Assembly (NCBI GenBank): GCA_017561715.1
Contig: JAFZBN010000002.1
Location: 30,627-94,626 of the forward strand
Reading direction: 5' to 3'
Length of the DNA stretch: 64,000 bases
Source of the DNA: Clostridiales bacterium
Lineage (GTDB): Bacteria; Bacillota; Clostridia; Saccharofermentanales; Saccharofermentanaceae
Every line of letters starts with the position of its first letter. The stretch's first letter is position 1. A program made the translations under genes and the position numbers. Below the pieces are notes generated by a model that ran no database searches, was not told the origin of the DNA, and saw nothing but the letters and a program-made list of their open reading frames with translations. This document shows positions 45,501-53,174 of the stretch, piece by piece.

Positions 45501-46122
45501 CAGATGTTGCCAGATTCGCTCCTGAAACCTCTGTAATTGCCCGATTACAAGAAAAAGATAATTGCCAATCCTCAATCGCTACCGAAGAAGTGTTAGATAG
45601 AATCAGGGCTCCGTTAAAACCCTCTCCCCAGTTAGAATATTCCTGATAAGACAGAGAATAATCAGATGAAGGAACAGTCTCTACACATGTGTTGAGAAGA
45701 TAATAAGACGGAAGTGTCTCAACAGGCTGCCCGTTCAGAGAAGCAACCGTCATCCCGAAACTAACTGAGTTCCCGGGCAGGATATCTTGATTACTGCCTG
45801 TATTTCTAATCGTATACGTGCCTGTACCATTTGTTTCAAGAACGGAGGCATTCCAGATTCCCTCTATCGCGTTGGGAAACTCAAAAGTGAAAAACCAGTT
45901 GTGGATTATCTCGTTTCCGGTATTTGTAATATCAAATTGCAAATTCGCGTGCGTATCCCAAGAAGAAACTATCTGTGCATTTACTTCAAACTGAAGATTA
46001 TCAATGACAGAGTAATATCTGATTTCCTCTGAATCAGCTCGATTCACAGACGGAGCACAAGAGAAAACAAAAGCGAAAGATATGAAAAAGCACAGAACCC
46101 TGCACCAACGGCCATGCCCCAT
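42514..46122 (-). CDS. Large secreted protein: two CBM2-like modules, calcium repeats, vWA-like region and caspase-like domain
   Basis: A protein of 1202 residues. Order: signal (about 7-22, possibly lipidated at C22); two CBM2-like modules (about 43-130 and 160-235); calcium-loop segment with dockerin-like spacing (NDLNCNTTLD and DLDCNGVEDYLD, 235-275); Thr/Pro linker (285-312); TSP3-type calcium repeats (about 315-450, such as DSDGDGIPD); a strand-rich region (460-595) typical of domains before vWA modules; a vWA-like half (about 728-800); another calcium repeat (about 847-930); and a C-terminal part with a clan-CD-like dyad, H1014 (AIVFHG) and C1056 (LSSCHSG). GGGAGG precedes the ATG. The DNA looks more A+T-rich than neighbouring genes. 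Binding to polysaccharide plus proteolysis is inferred. Confidence 0.78.
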   Translation of the reverse strand: MGHGRWCRVLCFFISFAFVFSCAPSVNRADSEEIRYYSVIDNLQFEVNAQIVSSWDTHANLQFDITNTGNEIIHNWFFTFEFPNAIEGIWNASVLETNGTGTYTIRNTGSNQDILPGNSVSFGMTVASLNGQPVETLPSYYLLNTCVETVPSSDYSLSYQEYSNWGEGFNGALILSNTSSVAIEDWQLSFSCNRAITEVSGANLATSDDLYVLSNDGANQNINVGSNINMTIVGNDLNCNTTLDLSSAILWAVNCAYSLSEDLDCNGVEDYLDFINGVNGGSDLTPTPTETPTPTPSITEVPTPEPTLTPEPIIDSDGDGIPDYYELQLGTDPESYDSDNDGISDSIEWLLGMDLLSDDSDGDGITDSQEDDDGDGLTLGIELEIGTDPFNSDTDDDDLSDYEEYYVYGTDPLKYDTDGDHLEDAEEIKMRSDPLNPDTDNDGIPDDQERFLQTRTEMIHDEERPAVTRIDVVLEGTGCLDSVMEISPLNDSDFYTEDLVGLVGAPIEIEYEGDFDEAMVTFHYDEALLSSNDFNDPEECPFADDYAFNPNSLGILYFDEENGMYVECDSTVDTVNHTVSFNTTHFSTYSLVDMRLWYFWWSSLKSAGELRPSHEGYEGIDYVLEVPCLHSMTQEDIDEMNAIAHRIIDNKGEYDRMAICGYNSYSGTYPYFFTVHNSILSQQLDEWPWDDSGNWVGWTGSAGNVLGSSLSANQLYNVGRSMPGHHSSRELVVIAFNNSNDINCTFYDADIKAANPMSAYIFTLSSGNPNTANMNWLNLTSGGGVIDCQGKTAEEAYDRFAELYELHQGTDDDLNDVNVKIGDGLWDVVEEQGMIVANGHVYFSNPEVFDTDDDNLTDYKEMGERVVVEVTEGEKFYVNGVDDDSLPTTTWQAFCRFLDYGVGTWYFYKVKSNPMVEDSDFDGANDNEDARPLQRNKDIAYILYDASEDADWYLKREADIRRDMFEDVSKVEAIPVKQPDKDKPPLLREEWNKLGENSDGKILYNIIEVAIVFHGLADSIDEIDTSQISWVDEITPYNNSDGWKKKKIQTLILSSCHSGELGVANNPAYTFMNSGTIGEVYAWHGTAAFLGGSSSHWVIKPGNPIPQIGEPVAFGIPLDIMYTWEFSPSGYEMILNHAADIILGWIYRDKNLIGYGEVGMVTDLILLHQYGRYRYYRNKRGEVLYEKVSDSSLSVIYYLWSS
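44773..45183 (-). repeat. TSP3-type calcium-binding repeat array
   Basis: Coding repeats of roughly 20-25 residues built on DxDxDGxxD, about six copies, in the middle of the large secreted protein. Such arrays form calcium-stiffened spacers. Confidence 0.75.
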
Positions 46123-46162
46123 AAAAACCTCCCAATGCTATATAAAAGTTTGCCATACTTTC

Positions 46163-46191
46163 AATTTACTGGGTGTTATGGGAAAAGTCAA
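46163..46191 (-). promoter_or_regulatory. Promoter of the large secreted-protein gene
   Basis: TTGACT (46186-46191), 17 bases, TAAATT (46163-46168) on the minus strand, about 40 bases before the ATG. Confidence 0.6.
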
Positions 46192-46228
46192 TCAGAATAT
46201 CTTGAGCTGGTGTCACACGAGAGTGCTA

Positions 46229-47140
46229 TCAGCGAAACGAGAAGATCGTCTTTTCTTTGCCGTCTGTAACGAGTTTTCGGATCGCGTCCAGGATGATCGC
46301 CAAAAGTACGCCTAAAAAGAATCCGACGACATTCATCCACAGGTCATCGATATCGCTTTGGCCGATCTTGAAGATATACTGACAGCCTTCGATAACAGTC
46401 GCAAGGACCACAGGGATCAGGCACAGGATCCACTTGTGCGGGTGTTTTCTCCACCAAAGCTGAAGATAGAATCCGAACGGCGCGAAGATCAGGAGATTTC
46501 CGAAGAACTGGACAAAGATACCGTCCGTGAAACGTCCCGATTTGATGTGCGGCCAGTAGGTCTTAAATGCTCCCTTAAACGGGATCAGATTAAGTGTAGC
46601 CGCAGGATCTGCATATGCGCTTCTCTGGAAGATAAACAGGTCCAGAAGAAGAAAGATATAGAGGATACAGAACACGATACTGCTGACCATAAAGCCTCTG
46701 CTGAAGCTCTTCCGGATATGCGGCGCGTTCCATTTCTTGTGCGCGAAAAGGCGGATCAGGATCGTCACGGAAACTCCTCCGATCCACATCAGGATAATGC
46801 GGAACCACCACTCATAGTCCATGTGCTGAAGAAAATCGCTCCAGCCGAACTGCAAACGGTTGATCGTGAAAACAGCCGCGTTACAGAGAAGTCCCCCTGC
46901 CTGAAGAAAAGAGCAAAGGAAGTGGCTTTTCGAAAGAAGAAACATCAGAAGCGTCAGTCCAAGAGCCACGGAAAGCAGGAACACCTCCTGCATAGGGGAC
47001 ATAAACTTCTCACTGAATCCGATACAAAGGGGATGCAAAAGCACACCCAGTACGAAACCGACTGTCAGTATCGCGGGGTGTGCCGTATGCAGCCGGGATG
47101 TTCTTCGGCTGTTATTGCTTGTCGTCGTTCTTTGGCTCAT
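46229..47140 (-). CDS. VanZ-like membrane protein
   Basis: Integral membrane protein of 303 residues with about eight hydrophobic segments. The VanZ-type C-terminal region is clear: NLIPFKGAF, FGNLLIFAPFGFYL, EGCQYIF and SDIDDLWMNVVGFFLG. VanZ lowers teicoplanin binding in enterococci, but most family members have no known role. The ATG at 47140 overlaps the cellulase gene by 29 bases and has only a weak ribosome site, so translation probably depends on coupling. Confidence 0.85.
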   Translation of the reverse strand: MSQRTTTSNNSRRTSRLHTAHPAILTVGFVLGVLLHPLCIGFSEKFMSPMQEVFLLSVALGLTLLMFLLSKSHFLCSFLQAGGLLCNAAVFTINRLQFGWSDFLQHMDYEWWFRIILMWIGGVSVTILIRLFAHKKWNAPHIRKSFSRGFMVSSIVFCILYIFLLLDLFIFQRSAYADPAATLNLIPFKGAFKTYWPHIKSGRFTDGIFVQFFGNLLIFAPFGFYLQLWWRKHPHKWILCLIPVVLATVIEGCQYIFKIGQSDIDDLWMNVVGFFLGVLLAIILDAIRKLVTDGKEKTIFSFR

Positions 47141-50027
47141 TCGGTTTATTCGCCGCAGGTCTCAGATTCGGGCGCTTGATCGGGCCCTTTCTTGTCGGTG
47201 TGAAAGGATTGCTCTCTGACTTCGGCTCGTCAGAAGCCGTTTCCGTATTTGCCGGTTTTGCCCAGATCGGACGGTCCGTCGGCATTGCCTGTGCCCATGT
47301 CGGAAGGATCTCTTCCTCCTCCGGTTCTTCGATCACCGGTTCCGGCTCGGGAGATTTCTCCTTCATCATGCTCCTTACGATCGAAGGAATCTCCTCTTCC
47401 TCGGCCTTCGGTGCCGGTTCGATCACAGGTTCAGGTGTGATCTCCGGAACGATCGATTCTACTACCGGAGCTGCCGCTAGACCGCTTTCCGCCGCCAGTG
47501 CCGCCTGCTCATGGGCAGCGGCCTCTGCCTTCATCTCTTCCGCCAGACGAGCGACTTCTTCTTCAAGACTCAGCTTCGGCTTCTCGGGAGCCGCCGGGCG
47601 CATATTCGGGCGCTTGATCGGTGCTTTTGGCGTGGTAGAAGATGTCGTTCCTGCCGGCTTAAAAGGAGATGGCTTGAACGGAGAGGATACTTCTTCTTCG
47701 ACATCATCCGAAGGCTTCGGAGCCTCGACGGATTTCGGAGCTATTTCGTCTACAGGCTCTTTCTTGACCGGACGGAAACGTCCTGCAAATTCATTGTTCT
47801 TGCTTACGCTGTCAGTCGTTCCGAGAGCGCCCGTCTCCGGTACGATCTCCCACGGAATGTCTCGCTTCAGTTTCTCCGGAAGATGCAGACGGTCAACAAG
47901 ATTGTTCCAGTCCTTCGGGCGCTTGATGATGAGATAAGCGATCACGGCCACAAGAGCGATGAGAAGGAACAGGAAGCAGTAAAGGATGATCTTTCCCGCG
48001 GAGATACCGGCAGAAGATGCGGTCGCTGCCGCGGCTGCCGCAGGCTTGGATTCTGCTCCGGACTCGGAAGGATCTGTTACCTCACCAGACGGAACAGGTG
48101 TCACATCCGGGACGACGGAAACGATGGTTCCCGCATACTGGGAAAGCGCGATTCCGTTATCACCCAGCGGTACTGCGTGATCGAGACCGACGAACTTGCC
48201 TTCGTCCTGCCAGAGAACTTCTTTAACAAAAGCGTACTTGTTATCGTCCCATGTCGTAAAGTCATCCAGGACCAGTCCTCCGGTGTCTCCGGAATTGGAG
48301 TTGAAGCACCAGAACGTGAAGTTCAGATGGTTCTCGGCGATCAGCTGACGCAGATATGTCATCCAGGTCAGATTCGGCTCCTCCATGAATCCGCCCCACT
48401 CACCGATCAGGATCGGAGCGATGCCTTCGTTGTGGATATAGAGCCAGTTGTCGTTCCAGCAGTCTGCCTTCAACGATTCATAGTCAAAAGAACCCTGGAA
48501 CCACGGCTGTTCGTAGACCGTCGGGCCGTAATCGTGCGGGGAATAAACGATCTGCTTGTTTCTCTCGGGAGATCCGAAATCGATCGGATAGTCCTTTACG
48601 CCACGAAGGTTGGCGCCCCACCAGTTGTAGTAATAATCCGCGTCGCTCGTGCTGGAGTAATCCGCGTTCGTGGAAAGATCCTTCGGATAGATCTCGATAC
48701 CTTCGATCACGATCAGCGCGTTCGGGTTCTGGTCGAGAACGAGGTTTCCCGCGACCTCGGCAACGTGCTTCCAGTTGTTATCCAGCTCGGAATCGTTCCA
48801 GATCGCCTTGTCTTCGTTCGGCTTTCCGTGCGGCTCGTTCTTGAGGTCGTATGCCACGATCGTATCGTTGTCCTTATAGCGCTCGGCAAGGTACGAAAGG
48901 GAATCGTAGTAATCCTGGATGGAGACCTTATCGGTGTACCACAGGTTCGTCATGTGGCCGGACGCGTCCGTGTTGGCGCTGTGGATATCGAGCATGACCT
49001 TGATGCCGTACTTCTGGCAAAGGGACAGCGCGTAGTCAAAGATCTGCTGGCTGTTCATGCCGACGAGTTCGGCGTTACTTGCCTGATTGAAATTCGCTTC
49101 CGGGTATACGCCGTTCTTCCAATTCATAACAAGCTCGGAAGACATCGGGATGCGCAGAAGGTTAAAGCCGTGATCCGCGATCGCTTTTAACGCGGCGTCC
49201 ATGTTGCAGTTCCAGCATCCGTCAAATACATTCGTTCCGGTGTTATAACCGAACCAGTTGATACCGGTCAGCCAGACCTGTGTACCGTTCTGGTCCACGA
49301 TCTTATTGCCATCCGTCGTCAGCCAGTCGTCGCCAGCAACAGGGACCGCGGTTCCCGCGTTCGGATCTGCGGTGGTCTCAGAAGACGAATCGGACGGTAC
49401 TTCTGAAGAAATATCGACCGGCGCAACTGTCGTATCGGTCGCTGTCGGAGCAGCCGTCGGATCTGTCGGGGCCGAAGTAGGCGCAGCCGTCGGTGCGGCG
49501 GTAGGTGCTTTTGTAGGAGCAGCGGTAGGCGCTGCCGTCGGAGCTGTTGTCGGGATCGGTGTCGGAGTTGCCGGAATCGGAGTATTCGTTGGTGCTGTCC
49601 CACCAAACTTCGGGGTAACGGTAACACTCGTCGGGGACCATTCTCCCAAGGCATATGGATGATTCTCAGATCCCATTCTACATATGATGCATCCTACACT
49701 CACATATATTGTTTCATGAGGAGGAATCTTACTTTGCCAATCGGCTGGTGTAACCGTCAGCGTTCCGTTTTTTAAGGAGTAAGTTCCACATCCTTCCCAC
49801 ACAGTTTGTAAATAGGCATCTTCAGGAAATCCTTTGACCGTAATCGTCCAGCCGATGATCTCGTTATCGGTGTTGTTCGTTATAGTGCTGATTGTCAGGG
49901 TTCCACCATCTTTATTATAGTTCCACGCCGCTTCCACGTCTGCCGCGCGCAAGTACCGTAGTGGTGTAAGGATAAACATCAGGACGAGCAGTAAGCTCGC
50001 GAAATATCTGATCCTGTTCTTCTGCAT
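47112..50027 (-). CDS. Membrane-anchored GH5 cellulase with N-terminal CBM and long cytoplasmic tail
   Basis: Predicted endoglucanase of 971 residues. Signal peptide (1-28), a CBM2-like module (about 30-140), a Pro/Thr/Ala linker (143-200), a GH5 catalytic domain (about 233-605) with acid/base E398 (LKNEPHG) and nucleophile E543 (IGEWGG), a short spacer, then a membrane segment (679-701) followed by basic residues (KRPKDWNN). By the positive-inside rule residues 702-971 face the cytoplasm; that tail is disordered-looking, acidic, and carries two copies of PIKRPN(M/L)RPAA. The ribosome site AAGGAG is inside the end of aroQ, 5 bases away, so it belongs to the aromatic operon. Confidence 0.92.
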   Translation of the reverse strand: MQKNRIRYFASLLLVLMFILTPLRYLRAADVEAAWNYNKDGGTLTISTITNNTDNEIIGWTITVKGFPEDAYLQTVWEGCGTYSLKNGTLTVTPADWQSKIPPHETIYVSVGCIICRMGSENHPYALGEWSPTSVTVTPKFGGTAPTNTPIPATPTPIPTTAPTAAPTAAPTKAPTAAPTAAPTSAPTDPTAAPTATDTTVAPVDISSEVPSDSSSETTADPNAGTAVPVAGDDWLTTDGNKIVDQNGTQVWLTGINWFGYNTGTNVFDGCWNCNMDAALKAIADHGFNLLRIPMSSELVMNWKNGVYPEANFNQASNAELVGMNSQQIFDYALSLCQKYGIKVMLDIHSANTDASGHMTNLWYTDKVSIQDYYDSLSYLAERYKDNDTIVAYDLKNEPHGKPNEDKAIWNDSELDNNWKHVAEVAGNLVLDQNPNALIVIEGIEIYPKDLSTNADYSSTSDADYYYNWWGANLRGVKDYPIDFGSPERNKQIVYSPHDYGPTVYEQPWFQGSFDYESLKADCWNDNWLYIHNEGIAPILIGEWGGFMEEPNLTWMTYLRQLIAENHLNFTFWCFNSNSGDTGGLVLDDFTTWDDNKYAFVKEVLWQDEGKFVGLDHAVPLGDNGIALSQYAGTIVSVVPDVTPVPSGEVTDPSESGAESKPAAAAAATASSAGISAGKIILYCFLFLLIALVAVIAYLIIKRPKDWNNLVDRLHLPEKLKRDIPWEIVPETGALGTTDSVSKNNEFAGRFRPVKKEPVDEIAPKSVEAPKPSDDVEEEVSSPFKPSPFKPAGTTSSTTPKAPIKRPNMRPAAPEKPKLSLEEEVARLAEEMKAEAAAHEQAALAAESGLAAAPVVESIVPEITPEPVIEPAPKAEEEEIPSIVRSMMKEKSPEPEPVIEEPEEEEILPTWAQAMPTDRPIWAKPANTETASDEPKSESNPFTPTRKGPIKRPNLRPAANKPNEPKNDDKQ
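49428..49601 (-). repeat. Short tandem repeats encoding the Pro/Thr/Ala linker
   Basis: Units of about 12 bases encode repeated (A)APT in the linker between the CBM and GH5 domains. Copies differ at third positions, so the array is old rather than freshly expanded. Confidence 0.75.
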
Positions 50028-50032
50028 TTATG

Positions 50033-50773
50033 TCACTCCTTGTTGATCTCCTGCTGTCTTGTTCGGGAAAGCCGCAGAAGCTCCTGCATCAGGGCTTTGG
50101 CCGACTCACTGTACTGAGGTTCTACTGATTGTCCGACTCGCTCTAAGATCTCGGCTTCACGGGACGGGATCTGTGTCGGCATCCCCTTTTCCGCCTTGAT
50201 CTTCGCGATACGGTCTACATGCTTCATTCTCCGCTCGAAAAGCACAAACATCTCTTTATCGATCTCGTTGAGAGCGGCTCTTTCTTCGAAGAGCGGATCG
50301 GTGACCGCGGTAAGTACTTCCGCCGCGTCGGAATCGATGGAGATATACTTTTCGACCAGTTTTTCCATCGCGACCAGATACCCCTTCACGCCCATGCCAC
50401 AGACCTGCTCGACGCAGACCGCTTCGATAACGGAGGTGTTTCTGAACGATTCTCTGTTATGGATATCGGAAAGGTGAACTTCGATGACCGGGATCTTGAT
50501 GAGCTCGATCGCGTCACGAAGCGCGATGCTGTAGTGCGTATATGCGCCCGCGTTTAAGACGATACCGTCGATCACACCCATAGAATTATGGAGCTTCTTG
50601 ATCAGTGCCGACTCGGATTCCGACTGGAAGCACTGTACTTTCACGCCCAGTTCGATGCCTTTGTTGATGCAGGCATTCTCCAGGTCCGAAAGTGTTCCGG
50701 AACCGTAATGCTTCGGATCTCTCTTTCCAAGCTGTGAGAGATTCGGGCCGTTCATGATCAGTATCGTTTTCAT
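50033..50773 (-). CDS. aroQ: Type II 3-dehydroquinate dehydratase fused to chorismate mutase
   Basis: A two-enzyme fusion of 246 residues. Residues 1-143 are a type II dehydroquinase: NGPNLSQLGKRDPKHYG (R18, Y23), LNAGAYTHYSIALRDAI and EVHLSDIHNRESFR with the catalytic H100. Residues about 163-243 are an all-helical AroQ-class chorismate mutase (LNEIDKEMFVLFERRMKHVD, then IAKIKAEKGMPTQIPSREAE). It thus covers steps 3 and 7 from DAHP to prephenate. The start at 50773 has AGGAG, and its ATG overlaps the aroC stop as ATGA. Confidence 0.92.
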   Translation of the reverse strand: MKTILIMNGPNLSQLGKRDPKHYGSGTLSDLENACINKGIELGVKVQCFQSESESALIKKLHNSMGVIDGIVLNAGAYTHYSIALRDAIELIKIPVIEVHLSDIHNRESFRNTSVIEAVCVEQVCGMGVKGYLVAMEKLVEKYISIDSDAAEVLTAVTDPLFEERAALNEIDKEMFVLFERRMKHVDRIAKIKAEKGMPTQIPSREAEILERVGQSVEPQYSESAKALMQELLRLSRTRQQEINKE

Positions 50774-51852
50774 GCAAGTTCTCCTTTTGCCATATATGCG
50801 TCCAGAAGCGCCAGCGCGAGGCAGCCTTCCGCGACCGGAAGAGCTCTCGGGACGATGCATGCATCGTGGCGCCCCTTGATCTGTATCTTTACGTTTTCTT
50901 TTGCGTCCAGGTCCACGGTATCCTGTTCCGCGCCGATCGAAGGTGTCGGCTTAAATGCCACCTGCGCGAGGATCGGCATGCCGTTGCTGATGCCGCCTTC
51001 AAATCCGCCGCCGTGGTTGGTGGACATTCTCAGTTTGCCGTCTTTAAACAGCAGATGGTCATTGTTCTGCGAGCCGCGTCTGGAAGCGACTTCAAAGCCG
51101 GATCCGAAGGATACGCCTTTGACTGCAGGGACGCCGAACATCAGCTGGGCGAAATTGCTCTCGACCGTGTCCCACATCGGGGAGCCGATACCGCCCGGGA
51201 AGCCCGTGGCCATCACCTCTACTATACCACCGACAGAGTCATTCTCCAACTTTGCCGCCTCGATCTCCGCGGTCATCCTGGACGCGATCGAAGGGTTCTC
51301 CTGCGGGAAGTTTCCCTCGGTCGGGATGACCGGCATCTCCTCTTCCTCCCAGCTCGGCGCGTTGACCTTGCCGATGCGGATGATGTGGCCGTATACTTCC
51401 GCGCCGCACTTGGCCTTTAAGACCTGCTTGGCGATCGCGCCTGCGAAAAGGACAGGAGCGGTGAGTCTTCCGGAGAAGTGTCCGCCGCCTCTGGGGTCGT
51501 TATTCATCTTATAGCGAAGTCTCGCCGTATAGTCCGCGTGTCCCGGACGAGGCGTCACGGTGAATCCGTCGTAGTCCGAAGAATGCGTGTTGGTGTTCAG
51601 GATCTCCATCGCCAGAGGAGTTCCCGTCGTCTTGCCGTTATAAAGTCCGGAAAGAACCGTCGGAAGGTCAGGTTCTTTTCGCGGTGTGGAGCCTGCCTGA
51701 GTTCCCGGCGCTCTTCTTCCCATCTCTTTGACGATATGCGATTCGTCGATGGAAATGCCGGCCGGAAGTCCGTCGATCACGACGCCGATCGCCGGTCCGT
51801 GCGACTCTCCGAAAACGCTTATCTTGATGCGGTTACCCCACGTTGATCCCAT
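50770..51852 (-). CDS. aroC: Chorismate synthase
   Basis: FMN-dependent conversion of EPSP to chorismate, 360 residues. The signatures GESHGPAIGVVIDG, RYKMNNDPRGGGHFSGR and GNRIKISVFG are intact. The gene overlaps aroA by 20 bases and aroQ by 4, so this run is tightly coupled. Confidence 0.97.
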   Translation of the reverse strand: MGSTWGNRIKISVFGESHGPAIGVVIDGLPAGISIDESHIVKEMGRRAPGTQAGSTPRKEPDLPTVLSGLYNGKTTGTPLAMEILNTNTHSSDYDGFTVTPRPGHADYTARLRYKMNNDPRGGGHFSGRLTAPVLFAGAIAKQVLKAKCGAEVYGHIIRIGKVNAPSWEEEEMPVIPTEGNFPQENPSIASRMTAEIEAAKLENDSVGGIVEVMATGFPGGIGSPMWDTVESNFAQLMFGVPAVKGVSFGSGFEVASRRGSQNNDHLLFKDGKLRMSTNHGGGFEGGISNGMPILAQVAFKPTPSIGAEQDTVDLDAKENVKIQIKGRHDACIVPRALPVAEGCLALALLDAYMAKGELA

Positions 51853-53140
51853 TGATCCGTCCTCCCAAATTCAAATAATCCTCGAAAAAGTCCGGATAGG
51901 ATTTTTCTACCGCCATGGGGTACTTGATCCACACCGTATCTTTTGCGCGTGTCGCCGCGATCGAAGCCGCCATGACCAGTCGGTGGTCCTTACAGCTGTC
52001 CACGGTTCCGCCCGAAAAGCACTTGTCCTCGGCTTTTCCTTCAATCTCGATACCGTCATCGGTGATCCTGTTCTTTACTCCGAGCTCCGTCAGCATGGCC
52101 GCCGTAGAAGCGATCCTGTCCGACTCCTTGATGCGAAGTCTCTCGGCATGCACGATGCGCGTTACGCAGTTTGTCGCCGCTGCCGCGACCGCAAATACCG
52201 GTACCAGATCCGGAACATCTCTTGCGTCCATCTCGAAGATCTCGTTCTTCTTTCCTGCTTCCTTTAAGCCAGAAAGCAGATCTACGATCGCGCGGTCACC
52301 CTGCGCGGTCTTCTTCGGAAGATTCGTAAGCTTCACGTCGGAGCCCAGGTATTCTGCGACCAGCCAGAACGCCGCCTGAGAGTAGTCGGCTTCGACCTCA
52401 AAGTCTTCTTTACGGTTCGGCTTGTTCTCACCCTTAAGCGAGTAGCCGTCATTTTCCTCTTCCACCTCTACACCGAACGCGCGCATGACCTCGCATGTCA
52501 GATCGACATACGGACGGGACTCGAGCTCGGTCGTGAGTTTAAGGCGCGATGCGCCATCCGCGGAAGAAAGCGCCATGAGAAGTCCGGAGATATACTGCGA
52601 ACTGACGTTTCCGGGAAGTGAATAGGAGCCTGCCTTCATCTTGCCTTTGACAAGAAGCGGAAGTGAAAGACCTGTTTCGTCAAGATAGATCATCTCAGCG
52701 CCGGAGCCTTCGAAAACACCTTCGTACTCCTTGATGGGGCGCTGCGGAAGTCTTCCGGATCCGACGAACTTCGTCGGCACGCCGAGTACCGCCGCGAGCG
52801 GGATCAGGAATCGGAGCGTCGAGCCGGACTCCTTGCAGTCGATCTCGACCGGCTCAGAAGAAATGTTCTTTGCCGCTTCCCCGAAACGGATCAGTGCTTT
52901 TTTCGTGGCTTTGATGTCATCCGAAGCACAAGACTCATCGATCTTCGCAAGCTCGATGTCGCCGCTTAAGAAGGCCATGATGAGCGCTCTGTGCGCGGCA
53001 CTCTTACTCTGCGGCACGAAAACATCGCCCGAGAGTTTCCCCGGAGCGATGCCCAGTTTTTCGGAACTATAGAGTTCCGCCAGTTTTTTCTTTACCAGTT
53101 CTTTTTCCAAAGTATTCTTTTCACACGACAGGCGGCACAT
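51833..53140 (-). CDS. aroA: 3-phosphoshikimate 1-carboxyvinyltransferase (EPSP synthase)
   Basis: Transfers enolpyruvyl from PEP to shikimate 3-phosphate, 435 residues. Conserved blocks are PQSKSAAHRALIMAFLSG, KESGSTLRFLIPL, GSGRLPQRPI, and RLRIKESDRI near the C-terminus. The GSGRLPQRP loop replaces the usual GxxxLxxRP with only minor change; whether it is a glyphosate-tolerant class cannot be told by eye. The first 20 residues (MCRLSCEKNTLEKELVKKKL) are unusual and the ribosome site at 53140 is weak, so the exact start is uncertain. Confidence 0.93.
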   Translation of the reverse strand: MCRLSCEKNTLEKELVKKKLAELYSSEKLGIAPGKLSGDVFVPQSKSAAHRALIMAFLSGDIELAKIDESCASDDIKATKKALIRFGEAAKNISSEPVEIDCKESGSTLRFLIPLAAVLGVPTKFVGSGRLPQRPIKEYEGVFEGSGAEMIYLDETGLSLPLLVKGKMKAGSYSLPGNVSSQYISGLLMALSSADGASRLKLTTELESRPYVDLTCEVMRAFGVEVEEENDGYSLKGENKPNRKEDFEVEADYSQAAFWLVAEYLGSDVKLTNLPKKTAQGDRAIVDLLSGLKEAGKKNEIFEMDARDVPDLVPVFAVAAAATNCVTRIVHAERLRIKESDRIASTAAMLTELGVKNRITDDGIEIEGKAEDKCFSGGTVDSCKDHRLVMAASIAATRAKDTVWIKYPMAVEKSYPDFFEDYLNLGGRINGINVG

Positions 53141-53174
53141 CTCATGCCGCCCGATCTGGTGTCCTTTCCGATTT

